Origin: Vibrio harveyi NBRC 15634 = ATCC 14126 = KCTC 12724
GTDB taxonomy: Bacteria; Pseudomonadota; Gammaproteobacteria; Enterobacterales; Vibrionaceae
DNA length: 64,000 bases
Assembly: GCF_001591145.1 (NCBI RefSeq)
Contig: NZ_BCUF01000016.1
Span: forward strand, 1 to 64,000
Reading direction: 5' to 3'
The notes under the pieces were generated by a model. It was not told the origin of the DNA and made no database searches. It was given only the letters and a program-made list of their open reading frames with translations. The translations under genes were made by a program, and so were the position numbers. Below, piece after piece: positions 47,197 through 56,140 of this stretch (position 1 is its first letter; each line of letters begins with the position of its first letter).

Positions 47197-48225
47197 ATGA
47201 CGAAGTCTCTCTTTCGCCAATCGTTTTTAACTGACACGTTAGATGTTCATATTGATGTCGCGCCAGCGGAGCAGGTGCTGTCTAATGGTGTAAAACTTAA
47301 ACTCTATCAGCGTGGTGTGCTAGAAGTGATTCCTGACGAATACACTCAGGAAACCAAGAACGTCATCATCTCTTGTGGTGTCCACGGGGATGAAACCGCA
47401 CCGATGGAGCTGGTGGATTCAATTATCAAAGACATCGAATCCGGCTTCCAGAAAGTCGAGTCTCGATGCTTGTTCATTATCGCTCACCCAGAATCGACTC
47501 TGGCGCACACGCGATTTTTAGAAGAAAACCTTAATCGACTGTTTGATGAGAAAGAGCACGAGCCAACCAAAGAGCTTGCGATTGCTGACACTCTCAAATT
47601 GTTAGTCAGAGATTTCTATCAAGATACGGCAGCGGAAACACGCTGGCACTTAGATTTGCACTGTGCGATCCGTGATTCAAAGCACTACACCTTTGCGGTG
47701 AGTCCGAAAACGCGTCATCCTGTTCGTAGCAAAGCTTTGATTGATTTTCTCGACAGTGCACATATTGAAGCCGTGCTACTGTCTAACTCACCAACCAGCA
47801 CATTCAGTTGGTTCAGTGCAGAGAACTATGGCGCTCAAGCTTTGACGATGGAACTGGGTCGTGTGGCTCGCATTGGTGAAAACGACTTAGACAAACTGAC
47901 TGCGTTCGATTTGTCACTGCGTAACCTAATTGCAGAGGCGAAAGCTGAGCACTTGTCTAAGCCATGTATCAAGTACCGTGTGAGTCGTACGATTGTGCGC
48001 TTGCACGAAGATTTCGATTTCATGTTTGATGACAACGTCGAGAACTTTACATCATTCGTTCACGGCGAAGTGTTTGGTCACGATGGTGACAAACCGTTGA
48101 TGGCGAAGAACGATAACGAAGCCGTTGTTTTCCCAAATCGCCACGTCGCGATTGGTCAACGCGCAGCATTAATGGTGTGTGAAGTGAAAACGCGCTACGA
48201 AGATGGCGAGTTAGTCTACGATTAA
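47197..48225 (+). CDS. astE: Succinylglutamate desuccinylase AstE
   Basis: Last step of the AST arginine catabolic route: hydrolyses N-succinylglutamate to succinate and glutamate. 342 residues. HGDETAP carries the first zinc ligands and HLDLHCAIR another, the AstE/aspartoacylase signature. An AAGGAGTAACGC ribosome site precedes the ATG. Not near other ast genes in this window. Confidence 0.95.
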   Translation: MTKSLFRQSFLTDTLDVHIDVAPAEQVLSNGVKLKLYQRGVLEVIPDEYTQETKNVIISCGVHGDETAPMELVDSIIKDIESGFQKVESRCLFIIAHPESTLAHTRFLEENLNRLFDEKEHEPTKELAIADTLKLLVRDFYQDTAAETRWHLDLHCAIRDSKHYTFAVSPKTRHPVRSKALIDFLDSAHIEAVLLSNSPTSTFSWFSAENYGAQALTMELGRVARIGENDLDKLTAFDLSLRNLIAEAKAEHLSKPCIKYRVSRTIVRLHEDFDFMFDDNVENFTSFVHGEVFGHDGDKPLMAKNDNEAVVFPNRHVAIGQRAALMVCEVKTRYEDGELVYD

Positions 48226-48280
48226 TGCCATATCGCTTTAATTTCGGCGAATAAAGCGTGCGAACACATTTGCAATTTAC

Positions 48281-48315
48281 CGAGGCTTAACTGTAAGGTT
48301 AAGCCTCGTTTGTAT
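48281..48315 (+). terminator. Terminator after astE
   Basis: GAGGCTTAAC/GTTAAGCCTC, a 10-bp perfect stem, followed by GTTTGTATTT. It ends about 13 bases before btuC. Confidence 0.8.
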
Positions 48316-48327
48316 TTATCGGCTACT

Positions 48328-49323
48328 ATGGATTTTCAACAACTTATCCTGAACAAGGAACGACGCTGGCAACGCAATCTTTTGATCATGTCAGTGATTC
48401 TCGTGCTGCTCTCTGCTATCCACTTGATGGTCGGAGAGGTATTCCTTTCTCCTTTTCAGTCTCTCTCTGCATTTGAACAAAAACTCTTGTTGGATTTACG
48501 TCTGCCACGTTTGGTTTCTGCCGCTATTATTGGTGCTGCTCTGGCGGTCTCTGGTGCTACCTTACAAGTTCTGCTTGGCAACGTATTAGCCGAACCCGGC
48601 GTTCTCGGGATCTCCGGTGGCGCGAGCTTGGCAATGGTGCTAGTCATGTTTGCCTTGCCAGTTTTACCTTCTCCGATGATCTTTATGTTGGCTGCCATTG
48701 CCGGTTCGATGCTGTTTACCGTCATATTGGTTGGTATCGCAAGGGCAATGCATCTCACTACTGCAAGGCTGCTGCTCGTCGGCGTTGCACTGGGTATTTT
48801 GTCGAGCGCCATTGTGACGTGGGCATTCTACTTTAGCGATGACTTAAGCCTACGTCAGTTAATGTACTGGCTAATGGGCAGCATTGGTGGGGCAAGTTGG
48901 TATCAGCACACCGTTACTTTGGTCATGCTACCGGTGCTGATTTGGCTCTGCTGCAAGGGCAAACCGCTTGATAAGTTGATGTTAGGGGAAATCCATGCCA
49001 CTCAATTGGGTATTGATGTTCATCAGATGCGCTGGAAACTCATTTTGGCAATTTCCATTCTCGTTGGTGGCTCCGTTGCATTGGGGGGGATCATTAGCTT
49101 TGTGGGCTTAGTCGTACCGCATCTGCTTCGATTGGCGTTTGGTACAGAAAACCGCTACCTGCTGCCTCTGTCGGCAATATCTGGCGCAGCCTTATTGGTG
49201 TTTGCTGATATCGGCGCGCGTTTGTTACTTGATTCCGCTGAGTTGCCGCTTGGAGTGATGACCACTTCTATCGGTGCTCCTATCTTCATTTGGATGCTGG
49301 TGAAAAGTCATGATGCACGTTAA
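48328..49323 (+). CDS. btuC: Vitamin B12 ABC transporter permease BtuC
   Basis: 331 residues from the ATG at 48328 (MDFQQLIL); the upstream frame overlaps the astE terminator and was set aside. Ten membrane segments of the FecCD type. Typical motifs: [36 protein letters not shown] and [16 protein letters not shown]. The ATPase gene overlaps its end by 14 bases. Strictly it could import another corrinoid or siderophore, but the linked cob genes favour B12. Confidence 0.9.
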   Translation: MDFQQLILNKERRWQRNLLIMSVILVLLSAIHLMVGEVFLSPFQSLSAFEQKLLLDLRLPRLVSAAIIGAALAVSGATLQVLLGNVLAEPGVLGISGGASLAMVLVMFALPVLPSPMIFMLAAIAGSMLFTVILVGIARAMHLTTARLLLVGVALGILSSAIVTWAFYFSDDLSLRQLMYWLMGSIGGASWYQHTVTLVMLPVLIWLCCKGKPLDKLMLGEIHATQLGIDVHQMRWKLILAISILVGGSVALGGIISFVGLVVPHLLRLAFGTENRYLLPLSAISGAALLVFADIGARLLLDSAELPLGVMTTSIGAPIFIWMLVKSHDAR

Positions 49324-50077
49324 GCACATCGCAGTGGGAAGTCGACTGCTACCGCTCTCCTTTGAATGTAAGCCGGGTGAGGTTGTCCATGTCGTGGGTC
49401 CAAACGGCTCCGGGAAAAGCACATTACTTGGTGCGATATCTGGTACCTTAACTCAGCGTGAAGGCGTGAGTGGGGAAGTACTTGTCGACAATAAAAACTT
49501 ACTAGCAATGCCACTTTCAGAACAAGCGCATATTCGTGGGTATCTGTGTCAGCAATCAAGGCCCGCATTCAATGTCGATGTCTTTCAATACTTAGCACTT
49601 TCATTGCCTACGGGTGCCAATATCGGTGATGAGAAAGTACGAGACGCAGTCAATATCGTTATTGCGCTGGTGCAACTGCAAGACAAGCTTCATCGAAGCA
49701 TTCAGACATTATCCGGCGGTGAATGGCAACGTGTCCGTCTAGCCGGGGTGTGCTTGCAAGTGTGGCGAACAATTAACCCTTACTCTCAGCTATTGATTTT
49801 GGATGAACCCGCAGCGCCGCTCGATATTGCCCAAGAAGGGCTGCTATATCAGCTCATTAATGCAGTCGCAGCGCAAGGCATCGGGGTGTTGGTCGCAAAC
49901 CACGATTTAAATCGAACGTTAAGGCATGCTGACAAGGTACTGCTGCTCAATAACGGCGTATTGCATTCATTAGGTCATGCCGATGAAGTACTCACGGAAG
50001 AGGGCTTGGCAGAAGTTTTCCAAACTCAAGTTCGTAAAGTCGTATTGGAAGATAGACCCTATTTGATTTTTGATTGA
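49310..50077 (+). CDS. btuD: Vitamin B12 ABC transporter ATPase BtuD
   Basis: 255 residues. Walker [10 protein letters not shown], signature [13 protein letters not shown], Walker [13 protein letters not shown] and the H-loop VANHDLNR. It energises BtuC. It overlaps the btuC 3' end by 14 bases. The partner binding protein gene btuF and the receptor gene btuB are not in this window. Confidence 0.9.
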   Translation: MMHVKHIAVGSRLLPLSFECKPGEVVHVVGPNGSGKSTLLGAISGTLTQREGVSGEVLVDNKNLLAMPLSEQAHIRGYLCQQSRPAFNVDVFQYLALSLPTGANIGDEKVRDAVNIVIALVQLQDKLHRSIQTLSGGEWQRVRLAGVCLQVWRTINPYSQLLILDEPAAPLDIAQEGLLYQLINAVAAQGIGVLVANHDLNRTLRHADKVLLLNNGVLHSLGHADEVLTEEGLAEVFQTQVRKVVLEDRPYLIFD

Positions 50078-50164
50078 GGCGTATATTAAAGCGACGCTTC
50101 AAGACACTAACGTTTAACCATGACCCCAAATGGCGTCGGCTTGAGCTCTTTTTTGGAGAAAGGA

Positions 50165-50581
50165 ATGAAAAAATACGTGATTGTGGCTCTAACGAGTTTG
50201 TCGTCTATGGCATTTGCTCAAGAAGAAGCGATTGATTGTAATAACGCGGTCAGTACCCTCGAGATTAATCAGTGTGCAGCCATTGAGTTAGAGGCTGCTC
50301 AAAAGCAACTAAATAAGTATTTGGAAACGAGTTTCGAACATAATTCTTATGATCCTGAGCTGATTAAAGCGATTCAAGTTGCACAAAAAGATTGGCAAGC
50401 GTATGTGACGTCGCATTGTGATTCGGTATATACGCAGTGGCGTGAAGGGACAATTCGTGGCGTGATGGCTATTTCCTGCGAAACTCAATTAACTCAACAA
50501 AGAACTCACGAAATTTGGCAAAACTTCTTAACCTACATGGATAGTACGCCACCGGTTTTACCCGAACCAAATGTTGAGTAG
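50165..50581 (+). CDS. LprI-family (DUF1311) periplasmic protein
   Basis: 138 residues from the ATG at 50165, preceded by TTGGAGAAAGGA; an upstream frame from 50120 is unlikely. Signal peptide about 1-17 (FA-Q). The mature part has the DUF1311 pattern with paired Cys (DCNNAVSTLEINQCA) and later WQAYVTSHCDSV. Some LprI-family members inhibit lysozyme. Single gene after btuD. Confidence 0.85.
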   Translation: MKKYVIVALTSLSSMAFAQEEAIDCNNAVSTLEINQCAAIELEAAQKQLNKYLETSFEHNSYDPELIKAIQVAQKDWQAYVTSHCDSVYTQWREGTIRGVMAISCETQLTQQRTHEIWQNFLTYMDSTPPVLPEPNVE

Positions 50582-50601
50582 TGTTACTTAAACGCGGATA
50601 G

Positions 50602-50775
50602 CTTCGTTTTTTAAAACGCGTCAACGTACTTAACCTCAACACGGCTTCTATCACGCTAAACGGTATAGCGGATGAGAGATACTGTTTAGCCCACTCAGGC
50701 AGTAAATGGGAAGTGTTTTATGCCAAAGAGGGCAAATGTGATTCAGAGCCTGATCGTAGGGCATTTTGCGGGTAA
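50602..50775 (+). pseudogene. Decayed small-gene remnant (immunity-like C-terminal fragment)
   Basis: An open frame without a plausible start codon runs from just after a TAG to the TAA at 50775. Its 57 residues include YCLAHSGSKWEVFYAKEG near the end. A pattern of 'YCL...G.WEVFY.ERG' occurs in small bacterial immunity-type proteins, so this may be a truncated or degraded copy. The assignment is tentative. Confidence 0.4.
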
Positions 50776-50835
50776 ATTTAGCTGTAAGTTTCTTCTCTTG
50801 TTGGAGAGCTAGCACTTCTTTTGAGGACCGATAGT

Positions 50836-51069
50836 ATGTTCCAAAGTCTCCTTCTAACTGAGATCCTTACATCTGAGCTGAAAAACAACAATTTAATTGT
50901 TGAAACAACGAGTTGGCCGCCAAAATGCAATAAGCTCATTGTATTGCAATATCGGTTTGCCAAATCATATACTTTGGTCAATTATCGAGAATTGGAAGAT
51001 GGGCATTATTGGTTCGCAGAGTACATTGATGGTGACGAATGTTTGGCATGTCGCTTTGATGTTCTTTAG
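50836..51069 (+). CDS. Small hypothetical protein, 77 residues
   Basis: From the ATG at 50836 with GAGGAC 8 bases before. Acidic C-terminal half (ELEDGHYWFAEYIDGDECLACRF) with two Cys. No family was recognised and there is no signal peptide. It lies in the accessory stretch between the remnant and the P-loop kinase. Confidence 0.55.
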   Translation: MFQSLLLTEILTSELKNNNLIVETTSWPPKCNKLIVLQYRFAKSYTLVNYRELEDGHYWFAEYIDGDECLACRFDVL

Positions 51070-51128
51070 CATCATTCTTTTGAATCATGTATTTCAAGCT
51101 TATGGCATTTAATAGAGAAGGAGTTCAT

Positions 51129-51635
51129 TTGACGATTCCTACCTTGTACATTTTTTCTGGTCTTCCTGCGTCTGGTAAGTCGACGTTAGCAAAGCTATTA
51201 GCCGCAAGAGTTGGCGCGATGTATGTACGCGTCGACACTATAGAGCAAGGTCTACGTGATTTGTGTCATTTCAAGGTTGAAGGTGAGGGTTATCGGCTAA
51301 GTTATCGGATCATCCGAGATAACCTTGAACTTGGGTTGAGTTGTATCGCTGACTCTTGTAACCCCATAGAGCTTACACGGCATGAATGGCAGCAAGTGGC
51401 AACAAGCATGTCCGCTCACTTTGTTAACATAGAGATAAGTTGCTCGGATGAGAATGAGCATAAACAACGTGTTGATTCTCGTAAGAATGAAGTTGAGAAC
51501 CTGCAGCTACCGAATTGGCAACAAGTAAAAGCTCGTCACTACGAGGCTTGGAAGACGGAAGTCGTCAAGATTGATACGGCAGCAGACAGTATCGAAACGT
51601 CGTTTGCCAAATTGGTCGAAAAGCTTGGTATTTGA
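51129..51635 (+). CDS. P-loop kinase-like protein (AAA/shikimate-kinase-like)
   Basis: 168 residues from a TTG at 51129, preceded by GAAGGAG 7 bases upstream; in-frame ATGs at 51087 and 51102 are further upstream but not near the ribosome site. Walker A GLPASGKST at the N-terminus. Small P-loop kinases of this type phosphorylate nucleosides, metabolites or antibiotics. The substrate is unknown. Directly followed by a nucleotidyltransferase gene, 32 bases later. Confidence 0.75.
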   Translation: MTIPTLYIFSGLPASGKSTLAKLLAARVGAMYVRVDTIEQGLRDLCHFKVEGEGYRLSYRIIRDNLELGLSCIADSCNPIELTRHEWQQVATSMSAHFVNIEISCSDENEHKQRVDSRKNEVENLQLPNWQQVKARHYEAWKTEVVKIDTAADSIETSFAKLVEKLGI

Positions 51636-51667
51636 ATTTAGCATTCCTTTTATGATGGAGATTCGCC

Positions 51668-52441
51668 ATGCACAAGCGAGATAATGGTCTCGATGCCCAG
51701 GGCTTTATCCGCAATGACTGTTCACCAGAAAATATTCAAATAGAGTTCCAACCAGTTGTTGAGGTCGTTGTTGGTGAGTTGATAACGCAACTTCCAAAAC
51801 AAATAGATGGTATCTACTTGTACGGCAGCGTTCCCAGAGGCACAGCAATGCTGGGGCACTCAGATCTCGATGTTTCCGTAATACTGACCGCACCGGTGAG
51901 TCAAAATGAACTGGGCATATTCAACAAACTGTCTTCAAGCATCCCCAAAGCTTATCCGCAAATAAGCAAACTTGATATTGACCCAGGTGAGCGTCATCGT
52001 GTTCTAGACCCAAAAGAAAAATACCATTGGCAATTTTGGCTCAAACACTGTTGCTGCTGCATTTGGGGAAATGATTTATCAAAAGAGCTTGTGTCACATA
52101 AACCAAGCTTTGAAATCGCTGAAGCTCTCAATGGTGACCTCGCGGTTTTTTTGGAGCAAATGAGTGGTCGTTTTGCGCAAATGAGTGACAAAGCGGTAGC
52201 AAAAGTGATTGGTAAGAAGTTGATAAGAGCTGCCTACTATTTTGTCGCTGAGAAGGACGGCAGTTGGTACATCAACTTGCCTGAATGTGTCGAAGTAGCG
52301 AGAAAATACTACCCAAATCAACATCAAGATATTGATCTTGCTTACCAATGTGCAATAGGCAACATAGCGTCCAAAATAGATGCCATCGCACTTTATCAGC
52401 GGTTGAGTCAACACATCAATGCTAGGGCTTTGCAAAGTTGA
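51668..52441 (+). CDS. Nucleotidyltransferase-domain protein
   Basis: 257 residues. The Pol-beta-type motif YGSVPRGTAMLGHSDLDVSVIL carries the catalytic GS...D-x-D. The rest of the protein resembles aminoglycoside/antibiotic adenylyltransferases in length, but no substrate motif was recognised. A KHCCCC run near residue 120 is unusual. It may work with the preceding P-loop protein. Ends near a terminator hairpin. Confidence 0.75.
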   Translation: MHKRDNGLDAQGFIRNDCSPENIQIEFQPVVEVVVGELITQLPKQIDGIYLYGSVPRGTAMLGHSDLDVSVILTAPVSQNELGIFNKLSSSIPKAYPQISKLDIDPGERHRVLDPKEKYHWQFWLKHCCCCIWGNDLSKELVSHKPSFEIAEALNGDLAVFLEQMSGRFAQMSDKAVAKVIGKKLIRAAYYFVAEKDGSWYINLPECVEVARKYYPNQHQDIDLAYQCAIGNIASKIDAIALYQRLSQHINARALQS

Positions 52442-52465
52442 TTGTTTATCAAGAACGCTCAGAAT

Positions 52466-52506
52466 AAAAAGCGCCCACAATATCGAGTATTGTGGGCGCT
52501 GAATTT
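52466..52506 (-). terminator. Strong bidirectional terminator
   Basis: A 13-bp stem AGCGCCCACAATA/TATTGTGGGCGCT with a 5-base loop, A-rich on the left. It separates the accessory genes from the minus-strand gene at 52531. Confidence 0.85.
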
Positions 52507-52530
52507 TATCTGTAGTGCCTAATCGACGAC

Positions 52531-53106
52531 TTACTGTGTAAGTGGCTTAAGGTCTGCAGGGCGGTAGTAAACCGATTTTAGAACCTTACCTTTACGTACC
52601 GTTTTGCCTTCAGATACAAAATCTTCTGCGCATTTCGCAATGATGTATTCGCCTTTTTGAACCGCCATCAGCTTGATGCCTTGTTCAGCGTAGAACGCTT
52701 CTGTTTCTGCATATTCTTGCTCGTTACGGCACACTTTGCTCATGTTGCTTGAGTGCACTTCGTCCCAGCAAGGGATAAAGTCGATACCACGGTTCACCGC
52801 TACGTTAAGCAGTAGATCGATCAGGTAGCTGATCGCTAGGTTATCTTCAACTTTGCTGTCACCAAGGTGTACTAGACGACCCATTAGAACGTAAACGCTG
52901 TCAATGATTGCGTCTGCTTGCTCGGTTTTGCAATCCGCTTCCGCTAGTTCAGTAAGCTCTTCGATCGCAAGAGAAGTGTGTAGTGTATCTGCTTGTGCAT
53001 CTAGGCTTGCAACATCCGCCACTGGTAGGTCGAAAGTGCTACGGAACTCGGTGATGTCACGGTATAGGTGATCAAAAATCTCTTGGGTTAGCTTTGACAG
53101 TTGCAT
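52531..53106 (-). CDS. MazG/PRA-PH-like all-alpha NTP pyrophosphohydrolase
   Basis: 191 residues from the ATG at 53106 (MQLSKLTQEIF); longer frames up to 53166 have no convincing ribosome site. Acidic helices (IEELTELAEADCKTEQADAIIDSVYVLMG) match the EExxE...ExxD metal-binding pattern of all-alpha NTP pyrophosphohydrolases, including phosphoribosyl-ATP pyrophosphohydrolase-like proteins. Substrate is unknown. The C-terminal part (EYIIAKCAEDFVSEGKTV) is a short extra domain. Confidence 0.7.
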   Translation of the reverse strand: MQLSKLTQEIFDHLYRDITEFRSTFDLPVADVASLDAQADTLHTSLAIEELTELAEADCKTEQADAIIDSVYVLMGRLVHLGDSKVEDNLAISYLIDLLLNVAVNRGIDFIPCWDEVHSSNMSKVCRNEQEYAETEAFYAEQGIKLMAVQKGEYIIAKCAEDFVSEGKTVRKGKVLKSVYYRPADLKPLTQ

Positions 53107-53214
53107 TCTAATGTCCATTGAATCGATTGAAGTCGCAATCATATCAAACCGAACTTTAATCCCCAAGCGATCCCATTCTAACTGGTTAGAATTCTGTCTC
53201 TTGGGGAGTGAGTC

Positions 53215-53796
53215 TTAGCGAAATAGGTAAGGGAAGAGCTTCTTACGTTCTTCCTCTGAAAGCGCTGAAACACGTGCAATATTGGTATCTGGAATGGACT
53301 CTGGATCAGGGTAGTGCTTAAGTACCTTTTCCATGCTCTCCTCACGGATCAAATGAAACACTGGGTATGGAGAGCGATTCGTCAGGTTTTCATCATCTTC
53401 TGGTTCTGCACCGCCAAAGCAGTAATCAGGATGGAAGGTGGCAACTTGGAAAATGCCTTCCCAATCTTGCTGTTTGATCAAACCTTCAACCCAATCAATG
53501 AAGAAGTTGTAATCCCAGAAATCTTGCAGCATGTTTGGAACCACAACCAAGGTTGTCTCCAGTTTTTCTGGCTCGGTATTACTGAGCTCGATCAGTTGCA
53601 GCAAAATGTCTTCAAGTAGAGCTTCTTCTTGCGAGGCTTCACTAACGAAGATTTTGATTTGTTTATTGCGCTGTGGCTTAGCAGCGAACGGGCAGAGATT
53701 TAACCCGATCACGACATCATTGAGCCATTGATTGACTTGCTCTGTGATCGTATTGATATCGGTGTTTGGTGATTCTTGTGTTGAGCGCGTTGGCAT
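53215..53796 (-). CDS. DUF1415-family protein
   Basis: 193 residues. The conserved block VIGLNLCPFAAKPQ near residue 29 and the later QVATFHPDYCFGG are typical of DUF1415, a family of unknown function in proteobacteria. Near an MFS gene but separated by 82 bases. Predicted cytoplasmic. Confidence 0.85.
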   Translation of the reverse strand: MPTRSTQESPNTDINTITEQVNQWLNDVVIGLNLCPFAAKPQRNKQIKIFVSEASQEEALLEDILLQLIELSNTEPEKLETTLVVVPNMLQDFWDYNFFIDWVEGLIKQQDWEGIFQVATFHPDYCFGGAEPEDDENLTNRSPYPVFHLIREESMEKVLKHYPDPESIPDTNIARVSALSEEERKKLFPYLFR

Positions 53797-53878
53797 ACGA
53801 CTTTCTTGCTTTTATGAATGTGGCGCAAGCATAGCAGACCAACGCCACAACATAAAATCAATAGGGCTTAACGCCTTG

Positions 53879-55090
53879 CTAAGCAGTTATATCTGCGTTA
53901 TCGCCAGCATCAATTCGCTCTGTAATGTGTTTTAAGAATGCGATAGCAGCGAACATGGCAATGTACAGTGTGCTACCGCCGATGAGTACACTCGACCAAC
54001 CGCCGTTTTGCCAGCAATAGAGCAATAGGAATCCACCTAAACTGCCGCCAATATAGTAATGCACGAGATACAATGCGGTCGCCGTTGCTTTTGCTTGTGT
54101 CGCGTTTTGTCCAACCCAGCCGTAAGCAAGTGTGTGAGTGAAGAAGGCGCCGAAGCTGATCAACAGCAAGCCTGTCAGCATCGCAGGTATGCTTTCAATC
54201 ACCGCAATCCACATGCCAGCCATACTGACGATAGAGCCTAAAAACATGCCAAGTATCGGTGAAAAGCGTTTACTCCAATGTCCGGCACAACGGGAAGAAA
54301 ACGTACCACCCAGGTAGCAAACAAAGATGAGAGAAGCTAACCCGACAGGCACATTATGTGGCGCACTGACTAAGCGGAATCCCATTACCGAATAAAGATT
54401 AACGAACAACGCAAAGTTCAACCCGCCAATCAGCATGGCAAACCACACACGTTGATTTTTGAAGTGTCCGATAATAGCTCGATTGTGATGCCTTAAACTG
54501 CTCGAAGAAGGGGTGAAGTTTTTCTGTTTTGGCAGCAAGTAATGCACGCTGACCACGCCGATAAGGGTGAATAGCATCATAACTTCGATGGCGACATCGA
54601 TGCTAAAGTTGTCTGCCAACAAACCTCCGCTGATACGCCCTGCGATCCCTCCCAATGAATTGGCTGCGATATAAGTACCGATCGCCATTGAAAATGCGTG
54701 TTTATCTAGCTCTTCCGCCATATAAGCAACGGCAACAGCAGCAAACGCTGCAAGCGCAACACCGATCAAAGCGCGGCACACGACTAAGAACAAAAACGAA
54801 TCGCCAAGCAGCATTAATGCGGAGATAGCAGGGATCGAAAACAGACCAAACATCATTACAGGTTTGCGCCCAATCGATTCAGAGAGCACAGCCATCGGGA
54901 CCAAGCTAAAGGAGAGAGCCAGTGTGGTAGCGGCGAATAGCCAGTTGACCTGAGTTTCCGAGATCTGGAAGTGCGCCGCAAAGCTTGGCAGCATCGGCTG
55001 AAGGAGATAAAGGTTCGAGAAAACCAAAAATGAGCCGAGCGCCAGAGATAGCGTAATGCGTTTGTATTCCGGAGTGCCGAAACTGACCAT
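53879..55090 (-). CDS. MFS transporter (YnfM-like)
   Basis: 403 residues with 12 membrane segments. The motif SESIGRKPVMMFGL (A-type MFS loop) is present after helix 2. Resembles YnfM/arabinose-efflux-like exporters; substrate unknown. Divergent from a LysR gene, a common arrangement for a regulated exporter. Confidence 0.88.
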   Translation of the reverse strand: MVSFGTPEYKRITLSLALGSFLVFSNLYLLQPMLPSFAAHFQISETQVNWLFAATTLALSFSLVPMAVLSESIGRKPVMMFGLFSIPAISALMLLGDSFLFLVVCRALIGVALAAFAAVAVAYMAEELDKHAFSMAIGTYIAANSLGGIAGRISGGLLADNFSIDVAIEVMMLFTLIGVVSVHYLLPKQKNFTPSSSSLRHHNRAIIGHFKNQRVWFAMLIGGLNFALFVNLYSVMGFRLVSAPHNVPVGLASLIFVCYLGGTFSSRCAGHWSKRFSPILGMFLGSIVSMAGMWIAVIESIPAMLTGLLLISFGAFFTHTLAYGWVGQNATQAKATATALYLVHYYIGGSLGGFLLLYCWQNGGWSSVLIGGSTLYIAMFAAIAFLKHITERIDAGDNADITA

Positions 55091-55202
55091 GAGTCCTGCC
55101 TAATGCGAGCGAGCAAATATAAAGAAACTGTGATCAATCTATCAGTTAGTTGTGGATTGAAAAAATATATTAAAAATATGGTTGGTATATATTTTTGATC
55201 TA

Positions 55203-56072
55203 ATGGAATCGAAACAACTCAAACACTTTTTGGCGGTCGCGGAACACGGCAACATTACTCATGCAGCTAAGGCTTTGCACATTGCTCAGCCAGCGTTAAG
55301 CATTTCAATTAAGAAGTTCGAACAGTCTCTTGGCGTGATGCTGTTTCGCCGAGAAGAAAAGAAAATCAGCTTAACCAAAGAAGGGGAAACCTTGTTGGTT
55401 CACGCTAAGCGAGTGATTCAGCAGTTACACGATGCGCAGCTAGCGATTGATGAGCTCAAAGGTTTAGCCAAAGGGGAGGTGCGCCTTGGTACGCCTTCAA
55501 TGATGGGCAGCTATTTTTTCCCTCGAATTGTCATGGCGTTTAAGAGCCAGTATCCAGATTTAAAGCTGACGCTGGTGGAGGCGGGCACTCAGTCTATCCG
55601 TCGAATGTTACTTAATGGTCAGCTCGATATTGGCGTGATCAGCTGTGACGATGTACCAGAGGACTTAGAAACTGACCATCTGTTTACTAGCCAAATGGTT
55701 GCCGTTGTGGCTCCGGAACATGATTTAGCTCAGCGTAATGCCATCACATTTGATCAGTTTTTCGAGCATGATTTGGTGATGTTCCAACATGGCTACTTCC
55801 ACCGAGAATTCTTAGACCACGTCAGTGAAGAGCATGGCTTTACGATGAAGTCCTCATTCGAAACCAACTTGCTGCCGCTCATTCTGAGTATCGTTAAACA
55901 AGAATTTGCTATTACTGCGCTCCTAGAATTGGTGACACAACATGAGCAAGGTGTAGTGGGTATTCCATTTGAACCTAGCGTTAAGCTCGACCTTGCACTT
56001 GCGTGGCGTAAACAAGGCTATCTATCTATCGCCGACCGAACTTTTATTGACTTTGTGAAGCGGTATGTTTGA
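55203..56072 (+). CDS. LysR-family regulator, likely controls the divergent MFS gene
   Basis: 289 residues from the ATG at 55203 (MESKQLKHFLAV); a frame from 55182 adds 7 unlikely residues. LysR helix-turn-helix NITHAAKALHIAQPALSISIKKFEQ is clear, then a periplasmic-binding-like sensor domain. The 112-base divergent gap to the MFS gene is A/T-rich. An effector is not predictable. Confidence 0.9.
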   Translation: MESKQLKHFLAVAEHGNITHAAKALHIAQPALSISIKKFEQSLGVMLFRREEKKISLTKEGETLLVHAKRVIQQLHDAQLAIDELKGLAKGEVRLGTPSMMGSYFFPRIVMAFKSQYPDLKLTLVEAGTQSIRRMLLNGQLDIGVISCDDVPEDLETDHLFTSQMVAVVAPEHDLAQRNAITFDQFFEHDLVMFQHGYFHREFLDHVSEEHGFTMKSSFETNLLPLILSIVKQEFAITALLELVTQHEQGVVGIPFEPSVKLDLALAWRKQGYLSIADRTFIDFVKRYV

Positions 56073-56105
56073 TTTGCATCCAATTAAAACCAAACTATTC
56101 AATGG

Positions 56106-56140
56106 AAAGCCTCCCTTTAATTGGGAGGCTTTTCTTTTTT
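56106..56140 (+). terminator. Terminator after the LysR gene
   Basis: AAAGCCTCCC/GGGAGGCTTT with a 7-base loop, followed by TCTTTTTT. It overlaps the stop of the convergent FUSC gene. Confidence 0.8.
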
